This document shows positions 25,215 to 35,732 of a stretch of 64,000 nt of DNA, piece after piece. Every line of letters starts with the position of its first letter. Position 1 is the stretch's first letter. A program made the translations under genes and the position numbers. Origin of the DNA: Rhabditophanes sp. KR3021 (Eukaryota; Nematoda; Chromadorea; Rhabditida; Alloionematidae); NCBI GenBank assembly GCA_963281155.1, contig CAUJLY010000006.1:7440001-7504000 (forward strand), in the 5' to 3' direction. The notes below the pieces were generated by a model. That model was not told where the DNA came from, did no database searches, and saw nothing but the letters and a program-made list of their open reading frames with translations.

Positions 25215-26294
25215 ATGAACCCAGACAGCTCTAACAACTCACCCACAAATAGTGGCCATGAACAATCTAATAATAAGCATAATAATTCTCAAAAGAACTA
25301 TAAAAACCACAACCACAATATGACATCTTTGTATGGTTCAGGCAATCCGGATGTTTCAATCATATTTAGTAGGAATTCCTCCAACTCTCAAATCAAAAAT
25401 ACAGCTAGAATCTCATCCACGCCAGCTCCTTCTACCCTTTCTGCACTTTGCAATTCTGCGGGAGGATCCTCAAACACACAGACAGTCGTCCCTCAGGCAA
25501 TTAGTACTATACACAAGACTATGGCTTTGATGAATCCAACAGTCGTAGATGTTTTGTCAGCTTTTGAGTGTCCTGTGTGTATGGAATATATGCTCCCACC
25601 TTATCTCCAATGCCCCTCTGGTCATCTGTTATGCGGAAATTGTAGACCTAAAGTCGCTTGCTGCCCAACTTGTCGCGGCCCAGTTCCATCTGTAAGAAAT
25701 TTAGGAATGGAAAAAATTGCTTCTAATATTAATTTTCCGTGCAAATATAAGGACTCTGGCTGTAATATTATTATGTATTGCAATGAGAAAGTTCCTCACG
25801 AAGAAATATGTGATTTCAAACCATATTGCTGCCCTTGCCCCGGTGCGTCATGCAAATGGCAAGGCGGAGTTGGAGAGGTAATGAATCATTTGATGAAAGT
25901 TCATCGTTCTATTACTACTTTGCAAGGTGAAGATATTGTTTTTCTGGCTACTGATATCAACTTACGAGGCGCTGTGGATTGGGTCATGTTGCAATCTTGC
26001 TATAACTGGCATTTCCTTTTGGTCTTGGAAAAACAAGAAAAGGAGAAGAATGATCAATTCTTTGCTGTCGTTCAATTAATAGGATCCAAAAAAGACGCAC
26101 AGCAATTCGTTTACCATCTCGAACTTTCAAACAACAAAAGACGTCTTTACTGGGAAGCTACACCTAGAAGTATTCATGAGGGCATTTCTAGTTCAATTAG
26201 CCAGTCAGATTGTCTCTCATTCGATGTTAAGCAAGCGCATTTGTTCGCAGAAAATGGCAATCTAGGTATTAATGTTACCATTAGCAGAGTTTAA
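25215..26294 (+). CDS. siah-1: Seven in absentia homologue, RING E3 ubiquitin ligase
   Basis: SIAH proteins dimerise and attach ubiquitin to substrates for proteasomal decay. The single-exon frame encodes 359 residues. Residues 1-110 are Ser/Asn/His rich and probably disordered. The RING finger runs from Cys119 to Cys153 with the expected order of ligands ([20 protein letters not shown]). Next come the SIAH-type zinc fingers ([11 protein letters not shown], then [11 protein letters not shown] and CKWQG, closing with HLMKVH) and the substrate-binding beta domain starting about [21 protein letters not shown]. All zinc ligands appear present. The N-terminal tail is longer than in vertebrate SIAH1, as in other nematodes. 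Absence of introns in a 1-kb frame contrasts with neighbours and could reflect an old retrocopy, although the gene looks fully functional. Confidence 0.95.
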   Translation: MNPDSSNNSPTNSGHEQSNNKHNNSQKNYKNHNHNMTSLYGSGNPDVSIIFSRNSSNSQIKNTARISSTPAPSTLSALCNSAGGSSNTQTVVPQAISTIHKTMALMNPTVVDVLSAFECPVCMEYMLPPYLQCPSGHLLCGNCRPKVACCPTCRGPVPSVRNLGMEKIASNINFPCKYKDSGCNIIMYCNEKVPHEEICDFKPYCCPCPGASCKWQGGVGEVMNHLMKVHRSITTLQGEDIVFLATDINLRGAVDWVMLQSCYNWHFLLVLEKQEKEKNDQFFAVVQLIGSKKDAQQFVYHLELSNNKRRLYWEATPRSIHEGISSSISQSDCLSFDVKQAHLFAENGNLGINVTISRV

Positions 26295-28387
26295 CTACCA
26301 CTTCCGTTTTTTCGCTCTGTCAAGTAATTTTTAATATTCTTTACTTTATCACATTATAAAAGATCATGTTGTCTATAGGCAATGTTTTCAACATAAACGC
26401 AAAGTTGTGCACATTATTAGCGGAAAGGGTTTGAGAATTATGGACTTTTATAGTCATCAGTTATAATACATTACATGATAATCGTCTTTTATTAATTTTT
26501 ATAATACATTAAATAAAAAGCTTTCTTTAAATAATTGTTTTCAACAAGATTAAAAGAAACACATAAAGAATATTTAAAGTAAGCCATATAAATTCGAATT
26601 GTTTTTAGGAAGTAAAAAACTATAGGCTAAATTAAGTAAACTATATACTTGTATACAATCATTTTAAGAAAGAAGTCATTTTTCGATACAAAAGGTTAAG
26701 TATATGCAAACATTAAAAAACTTTTTCAATACAACACATGATATTACTTATGCCAAAAATAATTATGCAATTAATTCATTCAATTTTTAACAAGTTGAGT
26801 ATGCCAACGTACAAGCGATCCTCAGTAATAAGAAGAATATTATTTCTGTTTAAATCGACTACTTTTCAATAATCTTGCATGTTCCCTAAAAGAACTACTA
26901 AAACAATGTGCTTCGATATTAAGTAATCATAATTTAATAGATCTTTTAGTGCTCAAGAGCCAATAGTTATACTTTGATAAATATCGCAGTAATAATATCA
27001 AGCGAATACAACACGACACTTTAATATTTTTAGATTCATTAACATGGCATATTAATTGAGCTATTCTATTGAATTTGCTGCATGTAGTTCCAAATAATCA
27101 TTATATTTTTAAATCAATTGAAAAAGGCAGTAAAGAGTATTCTTTAAGCAAAATTATTTTGGCTGAAGTTATTTTGACCAACAATTTACTAACTTAATTT
27201 CTTTAGTTAATTAACATGATCCATCTTATGTGTGATAAAGCCATGATACAAACACCTGTCTAAATCTTCTCCTGTAAATATAAATTTTCTTGCTCAATAT
27301 TCAACATACTTAGTCATTATTTGTACCTCTACACAAAATCCAGCAAAAATTGGCATTTATAAAAACTTGTTTAAATGTCTTCTACTTCATAACATAGTTT
27401 CAATTATCCTGATAGGAAGTTTTGTTAAGCAAAAAAGAGTCAAATAAACGTTGTTTCAAATTGAAATTTGACCCAATTTAAAAAAGCACTTCTTGAAGAC
27501 ATAATATCTTTTGAAAATTACCTGATTAATTCTTCTAGAATAAGTATTTATGTTAAAAGATACAACAGTTTAATGATTATTTCCACATAATTGTAAAAAT
27601 TGAAAAGCATTATATACCAGTCATCGGTAATATTAAAGTTTCCAAATACATAATGTCTTTATATTCTTATATTAAATGTATCCATCTGTATTATCTTATT
27701 AGGCGTAACTTAGCCGATCAAAAACCAGATATTATATTTGTTTTCCTTTTCTAACGTATGTAAATACATATATGTATATTACTAATAATTTCTAATATAT
27801 ACTTTTTCTTTTCTTAAAAGTACTCACAGGTATATACATTTAGTACTATATTTTTCAATTTAAATATCACACAAGGAACTACATTTATGATCAAAAATTT
27901 CATTTGCAAAAACTATATTATTGTGTCCTCTTCATAATGAATGTGCTTAGTTATTAAAAAATAAGTTAATGAAACAAACTAATCTTAAAACGATCTCCTA
28001 AATTTAGTTGCTGCTTCTTGTTGTTCTGAGTAAATTATATGTTAAATTATACATATATCTATGCTGTGGTTCTAGCTCACTGTTGTTGTTGGACTTTTAA
28101 GTGAGCTTTCATTTTATATTTTCACTCTTTACCATTTGGTTGGTTCGTTTAGTGCCACATCGATTGCTTCCTATTTCTTTCAGCATATAGTCTCGTGACA
28201 ATTCTTAGAAATTCGCAAGTGACTTAGTCCACTTTCAATCACCTTTTTATGGGAAATGACTTATTTAAAGAGTAACGCTCATATAAATTACCATATCAAA
28301 TTGATAAACTTTTTGTCTATCAATTAAATATTCCTTTGAAACGCTAAAAAATGCTGTCCCATAATATTATTTGTACTTAATTTCAGA
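26295..28387. other. Intergenic; SIAH poly(A) signal, otherwise empty
   Basis: AATAAA at 26512-26517 is a candidate poly(A) signal for siah-1. The rest is AT-rich without coding frames. A TTTCAG acceptor immediately precedes the next ATG at 28388. Confidence 0.55.
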
Positions 28388-29181
28388 ATGGATAAATTAG
28401 TTCACATTTATGCAGCTATCATTCCCACTGCATGTGTTGTAGTTACAGTTTGGTATTTTATTAAAAAACTTCTTGATTTGAAATATAAGGTTGTCTTAAC
28501 ATCTGATGTTCCTTTGTTTAAGGAAGATGTTGTGATTTCGTACAAATTTAGCCGTGAAGAAATTATTAAAGTTGATAAAATGGCCGCAATGTTATCTAAA
28601 AATAGTTTCCATAAAGAACTTGACGATCCAACCTTTGTTTCTGTTTATTACGATGACACTGAATTGTATGGACAAAAAGTTTCTCAAACGGCATTTGGTG
28701 TTGTAGTTTCGACTGATAGTCAAGCCATTATTGATGGTGTAGATTTGAAAGTTTTAAGTGATAATGGATTTGAGAGATTCTCGTTGCCAAAAATGCAAAA
28801 TGCGGTTGTCTTGCCATTGATTGTTACACCATATCCAGTCGTAAACTTTTACCTTAGACAGTATTTTTCAATTCCACGGGTCATCAAATTTTTGGAAGAA
28901 AACAACCTTGAAACGGAGGCAATAGTAAGAATTACCAATGAAGGGGGACAATATTTAATTGTGCCCATTGAAAATATTGAGGATTATAGAGTTTTACAAG
29001 TAAGTGACTTCTTTGATCTGCATATTTTAAAAAACTATCAAAACTATTTTAGTGGGATCAACCTGAGATTTTAAATGATGACTTTGTGACTGGCGACACA
29101 GATATTTCTGATTCAGGGACCAGTGAGGAAAGCGAGGAAGAACCTTCAGACGTCGAGGAGGAAAGAAACCAAAACAAATAA
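28388..29181 (+). CDS. TEX264-like ER membrane protein
   Basis: In vertebrates TEX264 is a single-pass ER protein that acts as an ER-phagy receptor and has a GyrI-like fold. Exon 1 28388-28999 and exon 2 29053-29181 join across a 53-bp intron to give 246 residues; reading through the intron instead would stop at 29074. The N-terminus carries one membrane anchor (IYAAIIPTACVVVTVWYFI), then the GyrI-like domain with DVVISYKFSREE, a VSVYYDD strand motif, QNAVVLPLIVTPYPV, and VRITNEGGQYLIVPI. The C-terminal tail from WDQPEIL is acidic (Asp/Glu/Ser), like the disordered tail of TEX264. I see no clear W/F/Y-x-x-L/I/V LIR motif in the tail. The ATG directly follows TTTCAGA, a likely trans-splice site. 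A poly(A) signal lies at 29271-29276. Confidence 0.75.
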
Positions 29182-29270
29182 TAAAATAATGTTTGATGAG
29201 GCTTTTAAAAAATCTTAATGTAAACAAATGCCCTTTTCATTAGTTCATTGTTATTTTGATACTCAGATTA

Positions 29271-29276
29271 AATAAA
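29271..29276 (+). other. Candidate poly(A) signal of TEX264-like gene
   Basis: AATAAA 90 bp after the stop codon at 29181, in the 334-bp spacer between this gene and the convergent astacin-like gene. The rest of that spacer (29182-29515) shows nothing else. Confidence 0.6.
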
Positions 29277-29515
29277 AATGTTTGCGTTAAAAGGCGTCAT
29301 TTTAAAGTTTCAGTTTCAAGTAATTAAAATGTACCTTCAACTTCGCAATATACTAAATACCAATTAAATGAAACGAGAACCTGTGGCATTTAAAATAGAT
29401 TTTATTCCAACATTACAAGAAACAGAAACCTGTGAACTTAAATTTGTCCAGAAATACAAATAAATCACAAAGGATTTCGAAAAATAAGATTATTACATTT
29501 TGCTCAGGAATATAT

Positions 29516-30373
29516 TTAAATATTTCCAAATGATCTAATTTTGATATGAGACATATTATGAAGCTTTGAACCAAAAGCTACATTTCTTTTACGAGGCACG
29601 ACACAGGGACCTCGTTTTGGATCAACATGTGCAATTCTATGTGGGCAATACATAGCATTGATTTTAACTGAGTCCCAAATAGTTAAAAGACCTTCTCGTT
29701 GACCTGCTCCTAGTGATTTGTTCGTTCGAGCTTTGCAATACATTGTTGTTTTAAAATAATAGGGAGAATTAAAAGGCATTGTAATGCTCTCAGGATCAAA
29801 TGGGAAATTTAATTGTTCATTTGAAAAAATCACTTTTCTTTTCTTTGGATAGGTTCTTAATAAACAAATTAGTTCATTAAAATAAAGATTCACTTACCTG
29901 ATTTCTTTGATATATGAAACAGCATCTGGTCTCAAAAATTCTTCTTTATATCCCATATACATTAGCAACTGGCTCATTATCATTCCACGAGCAGTTTTAT
30001 AGTTTTTGTTACTCAAAGCTTTAACAGTCAAGTAAATCACACTCCTTGCTACGTTTTTTACTTCCTTATCAACATAACCATATAATTTATCGCTTTTCAT
30101 GATGACAGCATAAGCTAAAGATGCATGTTTCTTTTCTGGATTAAAGGTAGGTTGTCTACCCAATATACGAAATTTTAAGCAAGTTCTTTTTTCAATTTGC
30201 TTGAAAGCATCTCTAATTAATCTTTTCTCTGATTCTACAAAATTAGGCCAGAAATATATTTGCTGTTCAGATCTGCGAATAGCTCTCTTAAAACGTGTTT
30301 TTTCTTCACAATTTAAATATAAAACCATACAAAGTAAAATGAGTTTTATAAAAACACTTTGAAAGTCTGTCAT
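29516..30373 (-). CDS. Astacin-family (M12A) pseudoprotease, secreted
   Basis: Astacins are secreted zinc proteases. Exon 1 29898-30373 and exon 2 29516-29855 join in frame over a 42-bp intron to give 271 residues. A signal peptide (LILLCMVLYLNC) is followed within a few residues by a furin-like site RFKR-AIRR, where active astacins begin; the usual aspartate-switch propeptide is absent. The domain has IEKRTCLKF, matching the conserved Cys start, and C-terminal GQREGLLTIWDSVKINAMYC. At the zinc site HExxHxxGxxHE is replaced by SQLLMYMGYKEE (residues 134-145), so all three His and the catalytic Glu are gone, while LRPD after it remains. The Met-turn SIMHY is SITMP. No CUB, EGF or ShK tail follows. 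The frame is intact, so this is a maintained non-catalytic protein, perhaps a binding protein or inhibitor; that role is inference. Confidence 0.85.
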
Positions 30374-31443
30374 AACAAAATATAATGGGTGTTAAAAAAT
30401 ATTAAAATAAAACGACAAATTAAAGTCAGATCAGTTAAATTTGAATTAAAGTATTTGGCAGAATTAAAAATATTTATATGTCACTCGTTAATACATACTT
30501 TAATATTTTGAATGGTTGTAAATATCCGGTTCACTGCAAAAAGATCTAAATTTTTTAATTTCAATATACACAATAACGGATATGCCATTTCCGTCATTTT
30601 TCCATGTCTTTAAAAAACAATGTGGTATTTAATTAAATTAGATCTTTTTATATATTAAGTATTTATTGCCCACTTAAACAGAATATTTCAAATTGTGAAT
30701 ACAAGACATAAGAACTTCACACAAAGCTTTGTCGATTCATTATATAATTTGAAATAAAGATTCTAAAAATGATGATTTGATAAATGCTTCATATTTTCAA
30801 ATTCGTATTACAAATACTTATATTATTGCCAAATTATGTAGAGGTATATGAATCAATCTCAGCATAAAATGAAAGGACAAGACTGAACAAGCTTTTAAGA
30901 TTTAGTTTAAATCAAGCATAACAATGTTTGTATTGCACCTAAAAATAAAGTTGTCGTTTGCCTTTATTTTATTTATCCGTTAAAACGTATGAGGAAAGTG
31001 TAGTTAAGGAAATTCATTCTACCAAAAAGTACATTTAATAATATAGCAATTTAAAAGGCATTGACCATAGGACACAATCCTTTTCAGCTCGACAAATTTG
31101 CCAAAACTACAATATCATTCTTTTTGATACAATTTTGGCATTAAATTTTTATTATTATATGTATAATAAATAAATACACATATAGTTTAAATAATAAATG
31201 CCTTATAATTAGTTTTTTAATCCCCCTAGTCTAATTATCAATCTCTGAATGTTCATTAAACAAACAACCAAAATCAGCATGTAAGGTTTTGTTCTATATT
31301 TGCTTAATGTAAATAATATGTAAATATCCATAATACATTTGTTTTATTATCTTCTTTATTATTACAAAAAATCATACGTTTTCTATAAATCTTTGATATT
31401 ATCTATATGCAATATAAATGTGATGTTATTTAAGAATATCAAG
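30374..31443. other. Intergenic between divergent genes
   Basis: Upstream of the astacin-like gene (minus) and the TRPV gene (plus). AT-rich, no coding frame. The frame of TRPV exon 1 is open back to 31339, but an ATG there would put a hydrophobic tail ahead of MGNSSS and is not preferred. Confidence 0.55.
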
Positions 31444-33782
31444 ATGGGAAATTCTTCCAGTACAGTTACGGCTGGAATAAAAAATCAAGTTGATAATAAG
31501 TATAATGAAATGTCAAAATTAGCTGACTTAACTGGAAGTGGTATTTTGGCGGTTTTGGCAAAAGAAGTCATCAAATCAGGGGACATTCCCTTACTAGATG
31601 CTAAGATTCGAGAAGTAAGTATTATGATGAATCTTTTTAAATGATTGTTTTTGTATGTGTTTCAAATAATAGCCCACATATTGCCTGATTTTAGCTTGTA
31701 AAAGATTTCCTGTATAATGAAGGAGAAGGTGAAATGATTCCAATTGAACAGGTCATTGCCGTACGTCATAAAGAAAGAACCGGAAATGATCTTAATTTAA
31801 ATCCGGGGGCTAAAAGCTTTAAAACATTCATTTGTTGGCGCGTGGACAAAAGAGGACCAGTAGGAGAGACATTGTTGCATGTTTGCTTTTTGTTAGGACT
31901 TCCGCCTCATATGGAACTTTTGGCAAAAAGACTATTATTTATTTTTCCTAAAATTATCAACGACTTTTATCTATCAGACGAGTATTATGGAGAAACTGCT
32001 TTACATATGGCTATTGTCAATGAAAATTTAGAGATAGTTCGTTTTTTGTTGAAAAGTGGAGCTTCTGTTGAGCAGAGATGTAGTGGTAAATTTTTTAACG
32101 CAGAAGATCAAAAAGATTCTCGGACTGATGTTGAATCAGAACATGTTCAATTATCAAGACATACAAATTACCCAGGTCATTTATATTGGGGTGAATATCC
32201 ACTGTCATTTGCAGCATGTCTATCGCAAAGTGAATGTGTACGGATGTTAATAGCTTATGGAGCCAATCCAAACTGGGAAGATTCAAATGGTAATACAGTT
32301 TTACATATATGTACTATAAGATGCAACTGGGAAATGTTTGATCTTTGTGTGTCAATGGGAGCAAGTTTACATGTTCAAAATAGGCAAAAGTTAACTGCCT
32401 TAACACTAGCCGCTTATTTAGCTAAAAAGGATGTAAGTGAACCTCAATACTAATATCTATATTTGTATGTACTTAGATGTTTTTTAAAATAGCCAAAAAA
32501 GAAAGAGATGTTTTATGGACGTACGGAGATGTTATGTCTATTCATTACCCTCTCGAACATATAGATTCAATAGAACCATCCACTGGAAAGCTTAATCGAA
32601 ATTCGGCATTAGCATTAGCTGTCTATGGCAATTCAATTGAACATTTAAATCTTTTACCAAACTTATTGGAAAAGTTAGTTCATCAAAAATGGAAAACATA
32701 TGGGCGGCAAACCTTATTTCGTGAACTTGCCACCTATGTTGTTTATTTTGTAATTGTGTTTTTATGTATTTTGATAAGACCAACTCCAATTGAACGGGAA
32801 CAAGGAAGGATTAAATTGCCCTGTCTAAGTAACATTAATTTGAATTCACCTGTTTTTCATAATAAACGATATGTGGTCAGTTTTAGCTTGCTTTAGCGAT
32901 AATAATTTGTATTTTTATAGATATATCTTACTTTAAACATATTAGCTACATTCGGAGCATTCTTATATTTAATGCAGATGCTAAGTCATATCAGAAATGT
33001 AGGAAGAAAGATGTATTTCTTATCGCTATCAGGATTTCCAGCAAAGGCAATATTTCTAGTTTCGTGCTGTATGATGATGGTAAATTTCATATTCAGATTA
33101 TTATGTATGGATAAGGTAGAAGATGTTGTTTGGGTTATAACTGTTTTATTAACTCCCGTGAAATTTCTATTTTATTGTCGGTATGTTCACTTGATTCTAT
33201 TTTATGTCTGTAATGCATTAAATTTGTTATTATAGAGGCTTCAAATCTGTTGGACCATTCGTTCTTATGCTGTATAAAATAATCATCCGAGATCTCATAC
33301 GTTTTTTCCTAATTTATTCAATTATTGTAATAGGCTTTTCACAATCATTTTATATAATCTTTCTTGGATATAAACGAGTTAATGGCGTTTCGCAAATGCA
33401 AAAAGATGACTCCAATATAATGGGACATATAGCTGAATCATATGTAAGAATGTTTATTATGTCGTTAACTGAGTTTGCAGTATTTTTTGAAGAATTACAA
33501 CACTGTGATTTGACAACTCTCGGAAAAGTCACTTTCATGGTTTATATGTTATTTGTAACAATTCTCTTGATTAATATGCTGATTGCCATGATGACAAACA
33601 CCTACGACGAAATATCAGAACAAAGTTTGGAATGGCTGAGACAATGGTCAGCCATTATTTTGATGATGGAGCAAAGTTTTTCTCCGAAAAAACGATTAGG
33701 CTATCAAAAACAATATTCAACGCAAATGGCGTGTGGTTCACGGCTTGCTTTAATGGTTAAACAACGAATCTCATTAGATTAA
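31444..33782 (+). CDS. TRPV-type cation channel (OCR/OSM-9 family)
   Basis: Sensory cation channel of the TRP vanilloid class; in C. elegans OSM-9 and OCR subunits form channels in sensory cilia. Five exons, 31444-31614, 31695-32432, 32477-32875, 32921-33180 and 33236-33782, join in frame to 704 residues. I start at MGNSSS (31444) because this is a consensus N-myristoylation start and OCR-like proteins begin similarly. Ankyrin repeats occupy the N-terminal half (GETLLHVCFLLGLPPHMELL, YGETALHMAIVNENLEIVRFLL, GNTVLHICTIRCNWEMF). Six membrane segments follow from TLFRELATYVVYFVIVFLC; the pore helix and filter lie near MFIMSLTEFAVFFEEL and S6 is TILLINMLIAMMTNTYDEI. A short TRP-box-like tail ends 64 residues after the S6 NTYDEI motif, so the C-terminus is much shorter than in OSM-9. 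The intron at 32876 uses a weaker GTCAGT donor. Confidence 0.9.
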
Positions 33783-34545
33783 ACCATTTAATAAGTTTTC
33801 ACAAATTTGTCTTTCATGCCATTCTTATAGAATGCTTTTTGTGAATAAATAGTATGTATATAAAAATAATTTAAGGCTTGATATTTATTGACGTAATCAA
33901 TATCTGCACTGGATTAGTAAACATTACTACGGTCTAATATACATTCATTAAATCATTTACCCGCTGGCGGTAAGTAGATAATGTTTAAAAACAATAAAAA
34001 GTATCTATTAATGTGAAGGATCAGTGAAGTTCAATTATTTCATATATCAAATAAAACAACTTTTATGTATAAATAAGTAGAATACATTTTAAGACATAGA
34101 AGCGTTAGTTGGTTGTTAAAGCTTCAATTTTTTATCACCCTACCAAGGAACTTTAATAACTAAGTACGTGAGTATATAGTTGATCTGGAGATATTGTGTT
34201 TGTCTTTTGCTTTTACGCGGAACATAATAAAGATATTTGATGATTGTTGGATGAAAGAATTTTGCTGCTCTTACTGATTTACTCGAAGTTAGAATATACT
34301 ACAAGCGATATAAATATTATTGCTAGATAGTTGAGGGGGCGACGTCAGAGCTAGAGTTGGATCAAGTTAAAGATTGATGATATATAAATCTTATTTTTAC
34401 TTTTCTAGCTTGGTAGATCTTAAATATATTATAGTAAAATATGAGTATATAAATTGTTAGCTTGGAGTGACGAGATTGTTAAGAGATATATACAATGGGG
34501 CAAAGATAAACAGAAGACGCTGATCTCACAAATGAAACGGGCTGA
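33783..34545. other. Intergenic, nothing recognised
   Basis: 3' region of the TRPV gene (a possible AATAAA at 33844-33849) and AT-rich spacer. No gene supported. Confidence 0.5.
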
Positions 34546-34735
34546 ATGTATGTAAAAGCAAGTAAGATAGAAGTTCTGCGAAACAAATTACAAACAGCTG
34601 CTTCAAAAACAAGTTATCAAAGTGAGAGAGATAAGGAAAGCATAGACGAGATTGACTAGGAAACGTTGGATTTAACACGAAAGGCGTATCACAAAGATCC
34701 TTAGGAAAATACTTTGTCAAGTAAAGCTAAATTGT
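34546..34735 (+). pseudogene. Possible decayed coding remnant
   Basis: From the ATG at 34546 the frame reads 37 residues of ordinary helical character (VLRNKLQTAASKTSYQSE and ESIDEID), then a TAG at 34657, then continues with similar character (ETLDLTRKAYHKDP) to another TAG. This is unlike the AT-driven frames elsewhere in the spacers. It may be a fragment of an old gene copy. No family recognised and no splice sites found, so the call is weak. Confidence 0.2.
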
Positions 34736-34861
34736 GTCGAGCAACCTGCCAACGTCTTAGCCGTTAAATCTCGACCTTGCTATGTGTATGTGTAAAGTAA
34801 ATTGACAAAATCTTGAGGTAGTCGAATTTTGACTGTGATATCTAGCCTCTCAGAACGTTGC

Positions 34862-34897
34862 TATAAGCAAGCTATTCTTTCATTAGCTGATCAGACT
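34862..34897 (+). promoter_or_regulatory. Core promoter of myosin light chain gene: TATA box and initiator
   Basis: TATAAG at 34862-34867 and an initiator-like TCAGACT at 34891-34897, with the initiator A at 34893, 31 bp from the first T of the TATA box. The ATG follows 47 bp later. The spacing is what a focused RNA polymerase II promoter would have, fitting a very highly expressed muscle gene. Confidence 0.55.
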
Positions 34898-34939
34898 TTC
34901 ACAGTTTCGAATCAGTCGTTTTCCAACACTAAACACAAA

Positions 34940-35732
34940 ATGGTGAGTAAAATTTCTGTTCTCTATAATGTACCAGATATATTCCAATATGGGTATTTCA
35001 AAGCTTAAATAGGATTTAATTACATCTAAGTACTGTTTCAACAATTATATTTAATACTATTGTTATATACTAGTATACTTATGCTAGTTTAAGCTTCTAA
35101 AATACCTGGAATCCGGAACATTGGGAACTAAATATAATGACAACTATCTTATTATTTTTGCATATTTTAGTCCAAGGCCACAAAGAAGAAGGTATCCAAG
35201 AAGCGCTCCGGATCCGAAGCCGCCGCTTTCGACCAAAAGACCATCCAAGAATTCAAGGAGGCTTTCGGTATCATGGATCAAAATAAAGATGGAATCATCG
35301 ACAAATCCGACCTTAAGGACTTGTACGCCTCTATGGGACAAATCGCCTCTGACAAACAAATCGAAGATATGATCAAGGAAGCTCCAGGTCCAATCAACTT
35401 CACCGTTTTCCTTACTCTTTTCGGAGAACGTCTTACCGGAACTGACCCCGAACCAACCATCGTTGGAGCCTTCCAAATGTTTGACAAAAAAGACTCTGGA
35501 AAACTTACTGAAGATGAATTACTCAAGATCCTTAGAAATAAGAGAGGAGATCCATTAGACGAGGAAGAAATTAAGGCCATGTACAAGGGAAAGCCCCCAA
35601 TTGAAGGAGGTTAGTTTTTGAAGATATTTTGTCTAGTGCTAATACATTTACTTAATTACAGGAATGGTCGATTACAAGGCTTTTGCTCATCTTATCACCA
35701 CCGGAGCTCAAGAAGAATTATCCACCGCTTAA
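34940..35732 (+). CDS. mlc-2: Muscle myosin regulatory light chain (MLC-1/MLC-2 type)
   Basis: Binds the neck of myosin II in muscle and tunes contraction. Exon 1 holds only the ATG (34940-34942); exon 2 is 35171-35609 and exon 3 is 35662-35732. They give 170 residues, the exact length of C. elegans MLC-1/2, which I recall as nearly identical along its length. Visible parts: a basic N-terminus KKKVSKKRSGSE that includes the kinase-type phosphorylation site, a complete first EF-hand loop (DQNKDGIIDKSD) and degenerate later EF-hands. Codon use is strongly biased to C-ending codons (ATC, AAG, CTT, GGA), unlike the neighbouring genes, as expected for a very abundant protein. The one-codon first exon followed by a 228-bp intron is typical of this gene in nematodes. 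mlc-1 and mlc-2 cannot be told apart here. Confidence 0.95.

Noticed and set aside
34814..34855. TGAGGTAG let-7-like seed upstream of the myosin light chain gene
   Set aside because: The partner strand (CTAGCCTCTCA) starts too close and pairs with only about eight bases with bulges around a 20-base loop, so no microRNA precursor forms; it also overlaps the promoter region.
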